Below, in pieces: positions 1 through 5,226 of a stretch of 5,226 nucleotides of DNA (the stretch's first letter is position 1; the number at the start of each line of letters is the position of its first letter). The notes under the pieces are model-generated. The model made no database searches and was not told where the DNA came from. It saw only the letters and a list, made by a program, of their open reading frames with translations. Position numbers and translations under genes: made by a program. The stretch is from Chloroflexota bacterium (GTDB lineage: Bacteria > Chloroflexota > Anaerolineae > UBA1429): assembly GCA_012513595.1 (NCBI GenBank), contig JAAZBY010000201.1:1-5226 (forward strand), written 5' to 3'.

Positions 1-756
1 CGGGCAGTTGGCCTTGACCCAGGCCAGGGCCTTGCCGAACTCGACCTTGTCGTAGATCTCCTCGTTCAGGCGGCGGACGAACTCGGACGAGTCGACGTAC
101 TCACAGCGCATGCCGAGGTAGCCCTCAAAAAAGTCGGCATTCACCATCGAGCCAGCGATCCCCATGGAGACCGACCCCATGGAGAGGTACGACTTGCCGC
201 GCATCTCGGCCACGGCCAGGCCGGCCTTGGCGAACTGCAGCAGCTTGCCACGCACATCGTCGGGGATGGAGGTATCGTCGGCATCCTGGACGTCGCGCCC
301 GTAGATGCCAAAGGCGGGCAGCCCCTTCTGGTTGTGCGCGGCCAGCACCGCGGCCAGGTAGACGGCGCCGGGGCGCTCGGTGCCGTTAAAGCCCCAGACG
401 GCCTTGGGCATCAGGGGGTCCATGTCCATCGTCTCAGAGCCGTAGCACCAGCAGGGAGTCACGGTCAGTGAGACGGCTACGCCCTCGCGGGCGAACTTGT
501 CGGCGGCGCGGGCTGCCTCGGCGACGCCGCCGATGCAGGTGTCGGCGATGACGCATTCCACGGGCAGACCGTTAGGGTGCCGCAGGTTGTCGCTGATGAG
601 CCGGGCCGCCGCGCGGGCCATGGCCACGGTCTGCTCTTCCAGAGACTCGCGCACGCCACGCCTGCGGCCGTCGATGACCGGGCGGATGCCTACCTTGGGC
701 AGCGCGCCGATCAGGCGCTGGCAGGGTTTCACCGGTTGTAGTGTCTTGTCAGCCAA
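1..756 (-). CDS. fucI: L-fucose isomerase, N-terminal part (cut by left edge)
   Basis: This enzyme interconverts L-fucose and L-fuculose in the cytoplasm, the first step of fucose catabolism; characterised members also act on D-arabinose. The 252 visible residues resemble Escherichia coli FucI, as recalled, nearly from end to end. Shared blocks are [10 protein letters not shown] (23-32) followed by [10 protein letters not shown] (34-43), ECVIADTCI (67-75), [15 protein letters not shown] (100-114), [16 protein letters not shown] (121-136) and [14 protein letters not shown] (152-165). The family is about 590 residues long, so less than half is present. The Mn-binding and catalytic residues lie in the missing C-terminal part and cannot be checked. 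I chose the TTG at 754-756 because a perfect AAGGAGGT sits six bases upstream and the homology begins about 20 codons later. It lies downstream of the GH42 gene in the same orientation, 118 bp away, with a promoter candidate of its own in the gap. The family assignment is very secure; the sugar used in this organism is inferred. Confidence 0.96.
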   Translation of the reverse strand, partial: MADKTLQPVKPCQRLIGALPKVGIRPVIDGRRRGVRESLEEQTVAMARAAARLISDNLRHPNGLPVECVIADTCIGGVAEAARAADKFAREGVAVSLTVTPCWCYGSETMDMDPLMPKAVWGFNGTERPGAVYLAAVLAAHNQKGLPAFGIYGRDVQDADDTSIPDDVRGKLLQFAKAGLAVAEMRGKSYLSMGSVSMGIAGSMVNADFFEGYLGMRCEYVDSSEFVRRLNEEIYDKVEFGKALAWVKANCP

Positions 757-762
757 GGAAGT

Positions 763-770
763 ACCTCCTT
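763..770 (-). promoter_or_regulatory. Ribosome-binding site fixing the TTG start of fucI
   Basis: On the minus strand this reads AAGGAGGT, a perfect complement to the 16S rRNA tail. Six bases separate it from the TTG at 754-756. No ATG or GTG is in frame between this site and the conserved core of FucI, so it decides the unusual start codon. Confidence 0.85.
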
Positions 771-772
771 AC

Positions 773-799
773 CGGCGCCGGCAGGCCGCCCCGGCGCCG
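773..799 (-). promoter_or_regulatory. GC-rich hairpin in the fucI leader, next to the Shine-Dalgarno
   Basis: A perfect 9-bp inverted repeat (CGGCGCCGG at 773-781, CCGGCGCCG at 791-799) encloses a 9-base loop. In the fucI transcript its 3' arm ends two bases before the AAGGAGGT ribosome-binding site. There is no U-run after it, so it does not look like an intrinsic terminator. It could affect translation initiation or mRNA stability. Each arm contains the self-complementary GGCGCC and the region is very GC-rich, so chance is possible. Confidence 0.4.
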
Positions 800-827
800 C
801 GCCATCGTGCTACCATCCTCGATCCCG

Positions 828-856
828 ATGATAGGTCCCGCGCCGCGGCAAGTCAA
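828..856 (-). promoter_or_regulatory. Sigma-70-type promoter candidate for fucI
   Basis: On the minus strand TTGACT (851-856) is followed, after exactly 17 bases, by TATCAT (828-833). Each hexamer matches the consensus at five of six positions. Transcription would start near 821 and give a leader of roughly 65 bases carrying the hairpin at 773-799. It lies wholly between the GH42 stop and the fucI start, so fucI could be expressed apart from the GH42 gene. No recognised operator overlaps it. Confidence 0.55.
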
Positions 857-874
857 TGGCAGGCGCTGGCCGGC

Positions 875-2968
875 CTAGCGCAGGGCGATGATGCTCACCT
901 CCCGCCCGGGCGCCGTCAGGGTGATGGTGCCGTCCGCCGTCGCGGATGCCTCGGCGCCCCACAGAGTGCGTGCCGGATGGAGGCCGCGCCACGGCTCGCT
1001 GAGGTGAACGCGCACCGGCAGCGCGGTGCGCTGCGGGTTAGCGACCCACAGGTAGGCGCCGCCCTCCCCGTCGTGCAGGCGGGCGACGATGCGCGCATCA
1101 TCGACAGCCGCGTGGGGCACGCGGCCGCCCAGGGTCAGCACGTCACGGAAGAAGGCGTTACGCCGCTCCGCAGGATGCGCCACATACCCGGCCCCCACGC
1201 ACGTGCCCACCAGGCGCGTGCGCCCCGCGCCGTAAGAGTTGTCCACCGCGGCGACCTGCCCATCGCCATAGCGGCCCGCCGGCGCCCCGGTGGTGGGCGT
1301 GTAGGCCTGCAGCAGGATGCCTCCCCAGGCCCGCTGCCCGGCGACGTTGACCTCGAGATCCCCGAGGATATCGGGGGTGAACTCGACGTAGGCTTCCCGC
1401 GCGCCAAAAAGGGCGTCGAGGCCGTAGTTTGGCTGCACGACGCCGACATGGCCGTGCTGGCCAAAGTAGGCCGGGCAGCCCTCGCTTACCAGCACGCCCC
1501 CGGCTGCCACCCAGTCGCGCAGGGCGGCGGCGGAAGCCTCGCTGAGCATGATGGGGTAGGGCAGGTACAGAAGGTCGTACGCGGCGATGTCGTCGACGTG
1601 TACCCAGTCGGCCTGGATGTTGGCGTCAAAGAAGCCCTGGTAGGCGCCCCACAGAGCCTGGGTGTAGAGATCGGTGTTCCCCTGTTGGGCGTAGGCAAAG
1701 ATCTGCGCCTCGGGCGCGTAGACGATGCCCACCTCTCCGCGCACGGGGCGAGAGCGCCACAGGTCGGCCTGCTCCGGGGCGTTGGCCCAGCGAGCCACGC
1801 GGCCGGCCATCTCCGAACGGGGCGTGCGCCCGCCGTCCATCCCGTAGGCGCCAAAGGCGCCCCACAGGGGCCCGTCGAGAAGCGGGCGCCAGCGCGGGTA
1901 GAGGAGCCCGGTGGCACCGCCCATGAAGGAGACCATGTTCCAGTAACGCACGTCTTGCGCAGAGGTGATGCGGCCGTCCTCGCGGGGGCGGCCGATCACC
2001 TGCGGCTGCATCCACAACGGGCCACCCTGGGCCTCCGAATGCCAGAAGCGCTTGCCGCGTGCCGCGGCGCGCACTAGGTCCACCGCGTGGAACTGCTTCC
2101 AGGGCTCGTCCCCCTTGCGCGAGGCCACCCAGGTAAAGCCGTAGGAAGACGCCTCGCGGGCCGCGCGCCAGTCGTCGGTGCCGCGTGAGGCCGCGCTGAC
2201 AATGGTGCCGGCCATGCCATGAGCCGTTACCGGGTGCACCGGGTCGATGGCGCGGAGCAGGTCCGCGCGCCAGCGCATCGTGGCGTATCCATGGTCGAGG
2301 CGGAACTCCAGCCAGTCCAGCACGTCGGCATAGGGCCCCATGTGGCGGGGCGGGTGCACGTCGCGCCAGTCGGTGAGGGAGGGGCGGAGCCAGGTGCGCG
2401 CCAGGGTGCCCAGGTCGCTGTACCTGGCGCGCAGCCAGCCGCGAAAGGCCTCTGCCGTGGCCGGGCAAAAGCAGGTATCGGTCGGGTAGTGGCACTCGTT
2501 CCAGATATCGTACCCGCCCAGGCCAGGGTGGTCTTTGTACCGCTCGGCCAGGGCGCTGAGGAAGCGCTCGGCCGCAGCGCGGTAGGCGGGATGATCCAGG
2601 CACAGCCCGGGGAAGCCGCCCAGGGCCGTGCTGGCGCCCACGGTGCTCCCCACGCGGCGGCCGTCACGGGTCTCCAAGCGGGCGTCGGCGTAGACGCGGA
2701 AAGCCCACTCCGGCGCGGAGGTGATCATCTCGGCGATGATCGTCTTGAGGCCGTACTTGGCGGCCAGGTCGAGCTGGTGGTCATAGTCGTCCCAGTCGTA
2801 GACGCCAGGGGATACCTCGATGGCGGACCACAGGAACCAGTGCCGGAAGACGTTCATGCCGTCCTCGGCGGCGGTGCGATAGTCGCGCTCCCAGTCCTCC
2901 CTGGGCGGGTTGGACTTGCGGAAGTAGACCGCCCCGTAGGGGAAGGCCGGGAGGGTGGGGCTGGACAT
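875..2968 (-). CDS. Glycoside hydrolase family 42, beta-galactosidase type
   Basis: This enzyme probably removes terminal beta-galactosyl residues, or the stereochemically related alpha-L-arabinopyranosyl residues, from oligosaccharides. At 697 residues it is full length for GH42. Residues 1 to about 400 form the TIM barrel, with a family-like segment at 41-63 (RHWFLWSAIE, then GVYDWDDYD), the acid/base Glu158 in DIWNE (154-158) and a likely nucleophile Glu312 in WHSEAQGG (309-316). About 411-605 match the central trimerisation domain, including a DWVAAGGVLVSEG stretch (485-497); about 625-697 are the small C-terminal beta domain. There is no signal peptide or membrane segment, so it should act in the cytoplasm on imported sugars. 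The zinc-site cysteines are altered: C123, C166 and C168 are present, but the usual fourth position is Thr171. The ATG at 2966-2968 has AAAGGA eight bases upstream. It precedes fucI and is divergent from the binding-protein gene. The family is secure; the exact substrate is not. Confidence 0.93.
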   Translation of the reverse strand: MSSPTLPAFPYGAVYFRKSNPPREDWERDYRTAAEDGMNVFRHWFLWSAIEVSPGVYDWDDYDHQLDLAAKYGLKTIIAEMITSAPEWAFRVYADARLETRDGRRVGSTVGASTALGGFPGLCLDHPAYRAAAERFLSALAERYKDHPGLGGYDIWNECHYPTDTCFCPATAEAFRGWLRARYSDLGTLARTWLRPSLTDWRDVHPPRHMGPYADVLDWLEFRLDHGYATMRWRADLLRAIDPVHPVTAHGMAGTIVSAASRGTDDWRAAREASSYGFTWVASRKGDEPWKQFHAVDLVRAAARGKRFWHSEAQGGPLWMQPQVIGRPREDGRITSAQDVRYWNMVSFMGGATGLLYPRWRPLLDGPLWGAFGAYGMDGGRTPRSEMAGRVARWANAPEQADLWRSRPVRGEVGIVYAPEAQIFAYAQQGNTDLYTQALWGAYQGFFDANIQADWVHVDDIAAYDLLYLPYPIMLSEASAAALRDWVAAGGVLVSEGCPAYFGQHGHVGVVQPNYGLDALFGAREAYVEFTPDILGDLEVNVAGQRAWGGILLQAYTPTTGAPAGRYGDGQVAAVDNSYGAGRTRLVGTCVGAGYVAHPAERRNAFFRDVLTLGGRVPHAAVDDARIVARLHDGEGGAYLWVANPQRTALPVRVHLSEPWRGLHPARTLWGAEASATADGTITLTAPGREVSIIALR

Positions 2969-3025
2969 GGTCAGGGTCCTTTCGGCATGGGCTGCCCGGG
3001 CGCCCGGTGCGGCCGGGTCGGGGCC

Positions 3026-3054
3026 ATTCTAGCACGCCTCCGGGCGTGGCCGAA
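3026..3054 (-). promoter_or_regulatory. Extended -10 promoter candidate for the GH42 gene
   Basis: On the minus strand TAGAAT (3026-3031) is preceded by TGC, making an extended -10 of the form TGnTAGAAT. The hexamer 17 bases further upstream, TTCGGC (3049-3054), is a poor -35, which an extended -10 can offset. Transcription would start near 3019 and give a leader of about 50 bases ending in AAAGGA and the GH42 ATG. It is the best minus-strand match in the 160 bp upstream of the gene. Confidence 0.42.
3033..3048. repeat. Inverted repeat in the spacer of the GH42 promoter
   Basis: CACGCC (3033-3038) and GGCGTG (3043-3048) form a perfect 6-bp dyad with a 4-base centre. It fills the spacer between the -35 and -10 positions of the GH42 promoter candidate. 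A protein bound here would block RNA polymerase, so it may be an operator of a second regulator. A 6-bp dyad in GC-rich DNA can also arise by chance. Confidence 0.3.
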
Positions 3055-3080
3055 GCGCCGCCGCGGCCAGCCCCCCGGTC

Positions 3081-3094
3081 CGAAAACGGTTTCG
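3081..3094. promoter_or_regulatory. LacI-family-type operator between divergent promoters
   Basis: CGAAAACGGTTTCG is a near-perfect palindrome with one mismatched pair. It fits the pattern GAAAnCGnTTTC with a central CpG, which is typical of operators bound by LacI-family sugar repressors such as PurR and CcpA. It lies nine bases upstream of the -35 of the plus-strand promoter (3104-3132) and about 50 bp upstream of the -10 of the GH42 promoter. A bound repressor could therefore act on both directions. No LacI-family gene is in the window, so the regulator is inferred only from the site. Confidence 0.55.
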
Positions 3095-3103
3095 CCAAAA
3101 CCC

Positions 3104-3132
3104 TTGACAGTGGACAGAGACACCGCTATGAT
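3104..3132 (+). promoter_or_regulatory. Near-consensus sigma-70 promoter facing the transporter gene
   Basis: TTGACA (3104-3109, perfect) is followed after 17 bases by TATGAT (3127-3132, five of six matches). Transcription should begin around 3138-3140. This is the strongest promoter match in the window. Nothing convincing is encoded for the next ~785 bases until the binding-protein gene at 3923, so it implies either a very long leader or a separate non-coding transcript. The LacI-type operator just upstream suggests repression by sugar availability. Confidence 0.65.
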
Positions 3133-3407
3133 CAGAAGGTCAGGGGGGAGCAGAGAATAGGGGCCGGTGTCGATCCGCTGAGGAACGACTCGGCTGCGCC
3201 GGTGTCGGCGACGCCTGCTGTGTTGCACCCCCCGTCCGCTGAACTCGGCCTCACTCCCCGCTGCGAGGACCGCGCGCGATGAGAACCGTCGATACGCACA
3301 CCCTAACGCGTCGCTGGCCCCAGCCAAGGCCGAACACCCCTTGCCGCTATGCCCCATCTGTACGCCGCCCACTGCCAGGTATAGAGTCGCCGCACGCCCA
3401 AGGGGCC

Positions 3408-3419
3408 GAAATCGCTTTC
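3408..3419. promoter_or_regulatory. Second operator-like site of the GAAAnCGnTTTC pattern
   Basis: GAAATCGCTTTC fits the same GAAAnCGnTTTC pattern as the site at 3081-3094, with its two inner flanking bases differing. The centres of the two sites are 326 bp apart, close to 31 helical turns at 10.5 bp per turn. LacI-family repressors often use auxiliary operators on the same face of the helix. The match is short and this site overlaps no promoter, so the assignment is tentative. Confidence 0.3.
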
Positions 3420-3620
3420 TGCGGCGCAGATGGCAGGAGGACGGCGTGGCTGTGTCCGCCGTGCTGCGCAGCCGGCGTTGGGTGCCCCCGTCACCGGTTT
3501 AGTGCTGCGGTCGAGGCGACCAGGGAACTGCCCAACCCCCGGCGCGCCGCAGCGGCTGTACCATGCCCGCGCCTACGGGGTGCCAACGACGTGAAGCGAC
3601 GCGGTGATCTCTCCGACTTG

Positions 3621-3645
3621 CCCGGGCAGGCCCTCTCTGCCCGGG
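3621..3645. terminator. Strong hairpin, possible terminator-like element without U-run
   Basis: CCCGGGCAG (3621-3629) and CTGCCCGGG (3637-3645) form a perfect 9-bp stem with a 7-base loop, extendable by one G-U pair. It is the strongest hairpin in the long intergenic stretch. The bases after it (TTGCATGGG) are not a U-run, and the other strand has none either. It is therefore not a classical intrinsic terminator. It could still end or pause a transcript from the promoter at 3104, or protect the 3' end of a small RNA of about 500 bases. Confidence 0.35.
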
Positions 3646-3922
3646 TTGCATGGGTCTGGGCCACGCGGGGCGGCAGCGCCTCCGGGTGGCATCGAGGCAG
3701 GCGCGCGGCCGAGGGCGTGCCCATTGTGGGCCGCTAGGAGCGCGAGAAGAGGAGGTGCGCACGCTGGTGGGTTTGACCAGGACGCACTGCGCGACGGGGA
3801 CGTCGCACAGGCGCGTCGGGTGGAACCCCGGAGACGATTCTCGTGCACGGAACGTTGATAGGGACCAGGGGTGTCGTACCGATATGATCGCTCTTTCGCC
3901 GAGAATAACCGAAAGGACCGTC

Positions 3923-5226
3923 ATGCAGTCGCTATCGAGGCGTGAGTTTCTGCGCGTGTCTTCGCTGATCACTGTTTCGACGATCGCTGCGGCCTGTACG
4001 CAGCCGCCCGCAGACCCTGCTATCGCTCCGGAGGCGCCCACCGCCGCTCCGGCAGCCCCGACGACCGCTCCGGCAGCGCCGAGCACAGCTCCTGAGGCCC
4101 CGGTCAGCCGCTTCTCTGAGGCGCCCATGCTCGCCGAGCTGGTGGCCGAGGGCAAGCTGCCGCCCGTGGAGGAGCGCCTCCCCGAGCAGCCTGGCATCTG
4201 CCCCGTCCAGGAGATGAACGGCAAGTACGGCGGCATCATGCGCCGCGGCTACACGGGTGTGTCGGACCGTACCGGCCCCAACAAGATGCAGGAGTGCAGC
4301 CTGACCTGGTTCAACCCCGACCTGACCATGCGCACCGAGATGGCCGAGTCGTGGGCGATCAACGAGGATGCCTCCGAATGGACCTTCAAGCTGCGTCCCG
4401 GCACCAAGTGGTCCGACGGGTCGCCGTTCACCAGCGCCGCCTTTACCTGGTACTGGGAGAACGTGCTCAAGAACAAGGAACTGACCGCCTCTCCGCCGCG
4501 CAACTGGTCCACCGGCAACCCGCTGGTGCTCGGCGAGCTGGAGGCGCCCGACGACTTTACCATCGTGCTCAAGTTCACTGACCCGAACCCGCTGTTTGTG
4601 TACCGTCCGTCGCGCAGCCAGCCCTTCGTTCCCGGGCACTACCTGGAGCAGTTCCATGCCCAGTTCGCCGACAAGGACGCGCTGGACAAGATGGTCAAAG
4701 AGGCGGGCGTCAATGCCTGGACCGAGCTATTCACGCAAAAATCCACCTGGAACCTGAACCCCGAGCGGCCCTCCACCAGCCCCTGGACGGCGGAGAACCG
4801 CTTGGGCGACGAGCTGTTCATGATGGTGCGCAACCCCTACTTCTGGGAGACTGACTCGGACGGCCAGCAGCTCCCCTACATCGACAAGATCCAGCACCGC
4901 CTCTATGAGCAGACCGACGTGTTCAACATGTGGATCATCAACGGGGAGATCGACTTTCAGCGGCGTCAGGTAGCCATCGGCAACTACACCCTGTTCAAGG
5001 AGAACGAGAAGAAGGGTGGCTACCAGATCCACTTGTCGCCGCAGGCCTCGCACTTGGCGCTGCACATGAACATGACCACCAAGAACCAGAGGCTGCGGGC
5101 CTTGTTCCAGGAGCGGCAGTTCCGCATCGCCGTGTCGTACGCCATCAACCGTGAGAAGATGAACGACCTCGTGTACGACGGGATGTGCACGCCGCGGCAG
5201 TACAGCCCCGACGAGGGCTCACCCCA
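3923..5226 (+). CDS. ABC transporter solute-binding lipoprotein, family 5 (cut by right edge)
   Basis: This is the extracytoplasmic binding protein of an ABC importer in the DppA/OppA-like SBP_bac_5 family, whose members bind peptides or oligosaccharides. The 434 visible residues begin with a twin-arginine signal, SRREFL (5-10), a short hydrophobic stretch and a lipobox AAAC with Cys25 as the expected lipidated residue. An Ala/Pro/Thr linker follows (about 30-61). Family features are a conserved lead-in (EAPMLAELV at 66-74, KLPPVEERLPEQP at 78-90), WTFKLRPGTKWSDGSPFT (153-170), VRNPYFWETDSDGQQLPYID (302-321) and FRIAVSYAINREK (400-412). Related proteins are about 600 residues, so roughly a third is missing. 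The ATG has AAAGGA five bases upstream and directly precedes the Tat motif. Export folded through Tat is inferred from the motif. The ligand cannot be read from sequence; divergent GH42 and fucI suggest a galactose- or fucose-containing oligosaccharide. Permease and ATPase genes are expected to the right. Confidence 0.93.
   Translation, partial: MQSLSRREFLRVSSLITVSTIAAACTQPPADPAIAPEAPTAAPAAPTTAPAAPSTAPEAPVSRFSEAPMLAELVAEGKLPPVEERLPEQPGICPVQEMNGKYGGIMRRGYTGVSDRTGPNKMQECSLTWFNPDLTMRTEMAESWAINEDASEWTFKLRPGTKWSDGSPFTSAAFTWYWENVLKNKELTASPPRNWSTGNPLVLGELEAPDDFTIVLKFTDPNPLFVYRPSRSQPFVPGHYLEQFHAQFADKDALDKMVKEAGVNAWTELFTQKSTWNLNPERPSTSPWTAENRLGDELFMMVRNPYFWETDSDGQQLPYIDKIQHRLYEQTDVFNMWIINGEIDFQRRQVAIGNYTLFKENEKKGGYQIHLSPQASHLALHMNMTTKNQRLRALFQERQFRIAVSYAINREKMNDLVYDGMCTPRQYSPDEGSP
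4040..4102 (+). repeat. Imperfect tandem repeat encoding the Ala/Pro/Thr linker
   Basis: Three imperfect units of 21-24 bases encode TAAPAAPT, TAPAAPS and TAPEAPV, residues 40-61 of the binding protein. The first two units share CCGCTCCGGCAGC. This is a flexible tether between the lipidated cysteine and the folded domain. In-frame repeats like this can change in number by slippage without breaking the gene. Confidence 0.6.

Larger units (their letters stand above)
3133..3922 (+). other. Long intergenic stretch without a convincing gene
   Basis: About 790 bp lie between the strong plus-strand promoter and the binding-protein gene. I see no tRNA, rRNA, CRISPR repeats, transposase fragments or protein family. 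I also do not see the conserved cores of RNase P RNA (GAGGAAAGTCC) or tmRNA. The longest plus-strand frame (3279-3737) lacks a good ribosome-binding site. About 67 percent of its first 60 codons end in G or C, by hand count, against about 93 percent in 60 codons of the neighbouring gene, so it is probably not coding. Visible structure comprises a second operator-like site (3408-3419), a 13-base palindrome (3418-3430), a strong hairpin (3621-3645) and smaller GC-rich hairpins near 3705-3734. A repeated CCGGTGTCG occurs at 3164-3172 and 3199-3207. It could be a long regulatory leader, a small RNA, or the remains of a lost gene. Confidence 0.5.

Noticed and set aside
868..880. Dyad around the GH42 stop codon as a terminator
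   Set aside because: The GCGCT/AGCGC arms form only a short stem with an internal mismatch in the GH42 transcript, and no U-run follows.
497..2077. Plus-strand open frame of 526 codons
   Set aside because: It runs antisense to fucI and the GH42 gene, which both match known families in full. Long antisense frames are expected in GC-rich coding DNA. The translation is Arg/Ala/Gly/Val/His-rich with no family features.
2219..3160. Plus-strand open frame of 313 codons
   Set aside because: It is antisense to the N-terminal part of GH42 and runs through the divergent promoter region, including the operator. Composition is that of a shadow frame.
3279..3737. Plus-strand open frame of 152 codons in the long intergenic stretch
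   Set aside because: Its GC at third positions (about 67 percent over 60 codons) is far below that of the neighbouring real gene (about 93 percent over 60 codons). There is no good ribosome-binding site before the ATG, and the Arg/Pro/Cys-rich sequence resembles no family I know.
3855..3888. Possible promoter close to the binding-protein gene (TTGATA and TATGAT)
   Set aside because: TTGATA (3855-3860) and TATGAT (3883-3888) are 22 bases apart, too far for a normal sigma-70 promoter. There is no TG extension and no other -35 at 16-18 bases. The TATGAT alone could still matter if transcript mapping shows a start near 3895.
3133..3922. Known structured RNA (RNase P RNA, tmRNA, SRP RNA, cobalamin riboswitch) or tRNA
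   Set aside because: I looked for the conserved cores I know for these RNAs and for a TTCGAnnC tRNA arm, and found none. A CCCACTGCCAGG near 3368 faintly recalls cobalamin riboswitch segments, but the other boxes are missing. A covariance-model search would settle it.
3499..4239. Minus-strand open frame of 246 codons
   Set aside because: Its N-terminal third is antisense to the signal peptide and linker of the binding protein; the Gly/Ala-rich stretch is the repeat read backwards. The rest covers the intergenic stretch with no family match.
3932..4657. Minus-strand open frame of 241 codons
   Set aside because: It lies fully antisense to the binding-protein gene, which is clearly supported by family motifs.

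Overview
The base composition is GC-rich, and the three protein-coding genes end most of their codons in G or C. The transporter protein at the right edge combines a twin-arginine lipoprotein signal with a long Ala/Pro/Thr linker. Solute-binding proteins of this kind are common in Chloroflexota (Anaerolineae and relatives), so a high-GC bacterium of that sort is my best guess. This is inference from style; no marker gene is present.

Layout. (1) Positions 1-756, minus strand: the N-terminal 252 residues of an L-fucose isomerase (fucI), starting at a TTG codon behind a perfect Shine-Dalgarno; the rest lies beyond the left edge. (2) Positions 757-874: a gap holding what looks like fucI's own promoter and a GC-rich hairpin that ends two bases from the ribosome-binding site. 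(3) Positions 875-2968, minus strand: a complete cytoplasmic glycoside hydrolase of family GH42 (beta-galactosidase type, 697 residues), upstream of fucI and in the same direction. (4) Positions 2969-3922: a 954-bp intergenic region. Its left part has two divergent promoter candidates with a LacI-family-type operator between them. The remaining ~790 bp contains no convincing gene, a second operator-like site and a strong hairpin. (5) Positions 3923-5226, plus strand: the first 434 residues of an extracytoplasmic family 5 (SBP_bac_5) solute-binding lipoprotein, cut by the right edge.

Together these look like a small carbohydrate-use locus. The binding protein would capture a sugar or oligosaccharide for an ABC importer whose permease and ATPase genes presumably follow to the right. 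GH42 would cleave the imported oligosaccharide in the cytoplasm. FucI would isomerise a released aldose, L-fucose or D-arabinose in characterised enzymes. The shared operator suggests control of both directions by one LacI-family repressor, which is not encoded in this window.

I did not find an obviously new system. The least explained part is the long, apparently transcribed but non-coding stretch between the strong plus-strand promoter and the binding-protein gene.
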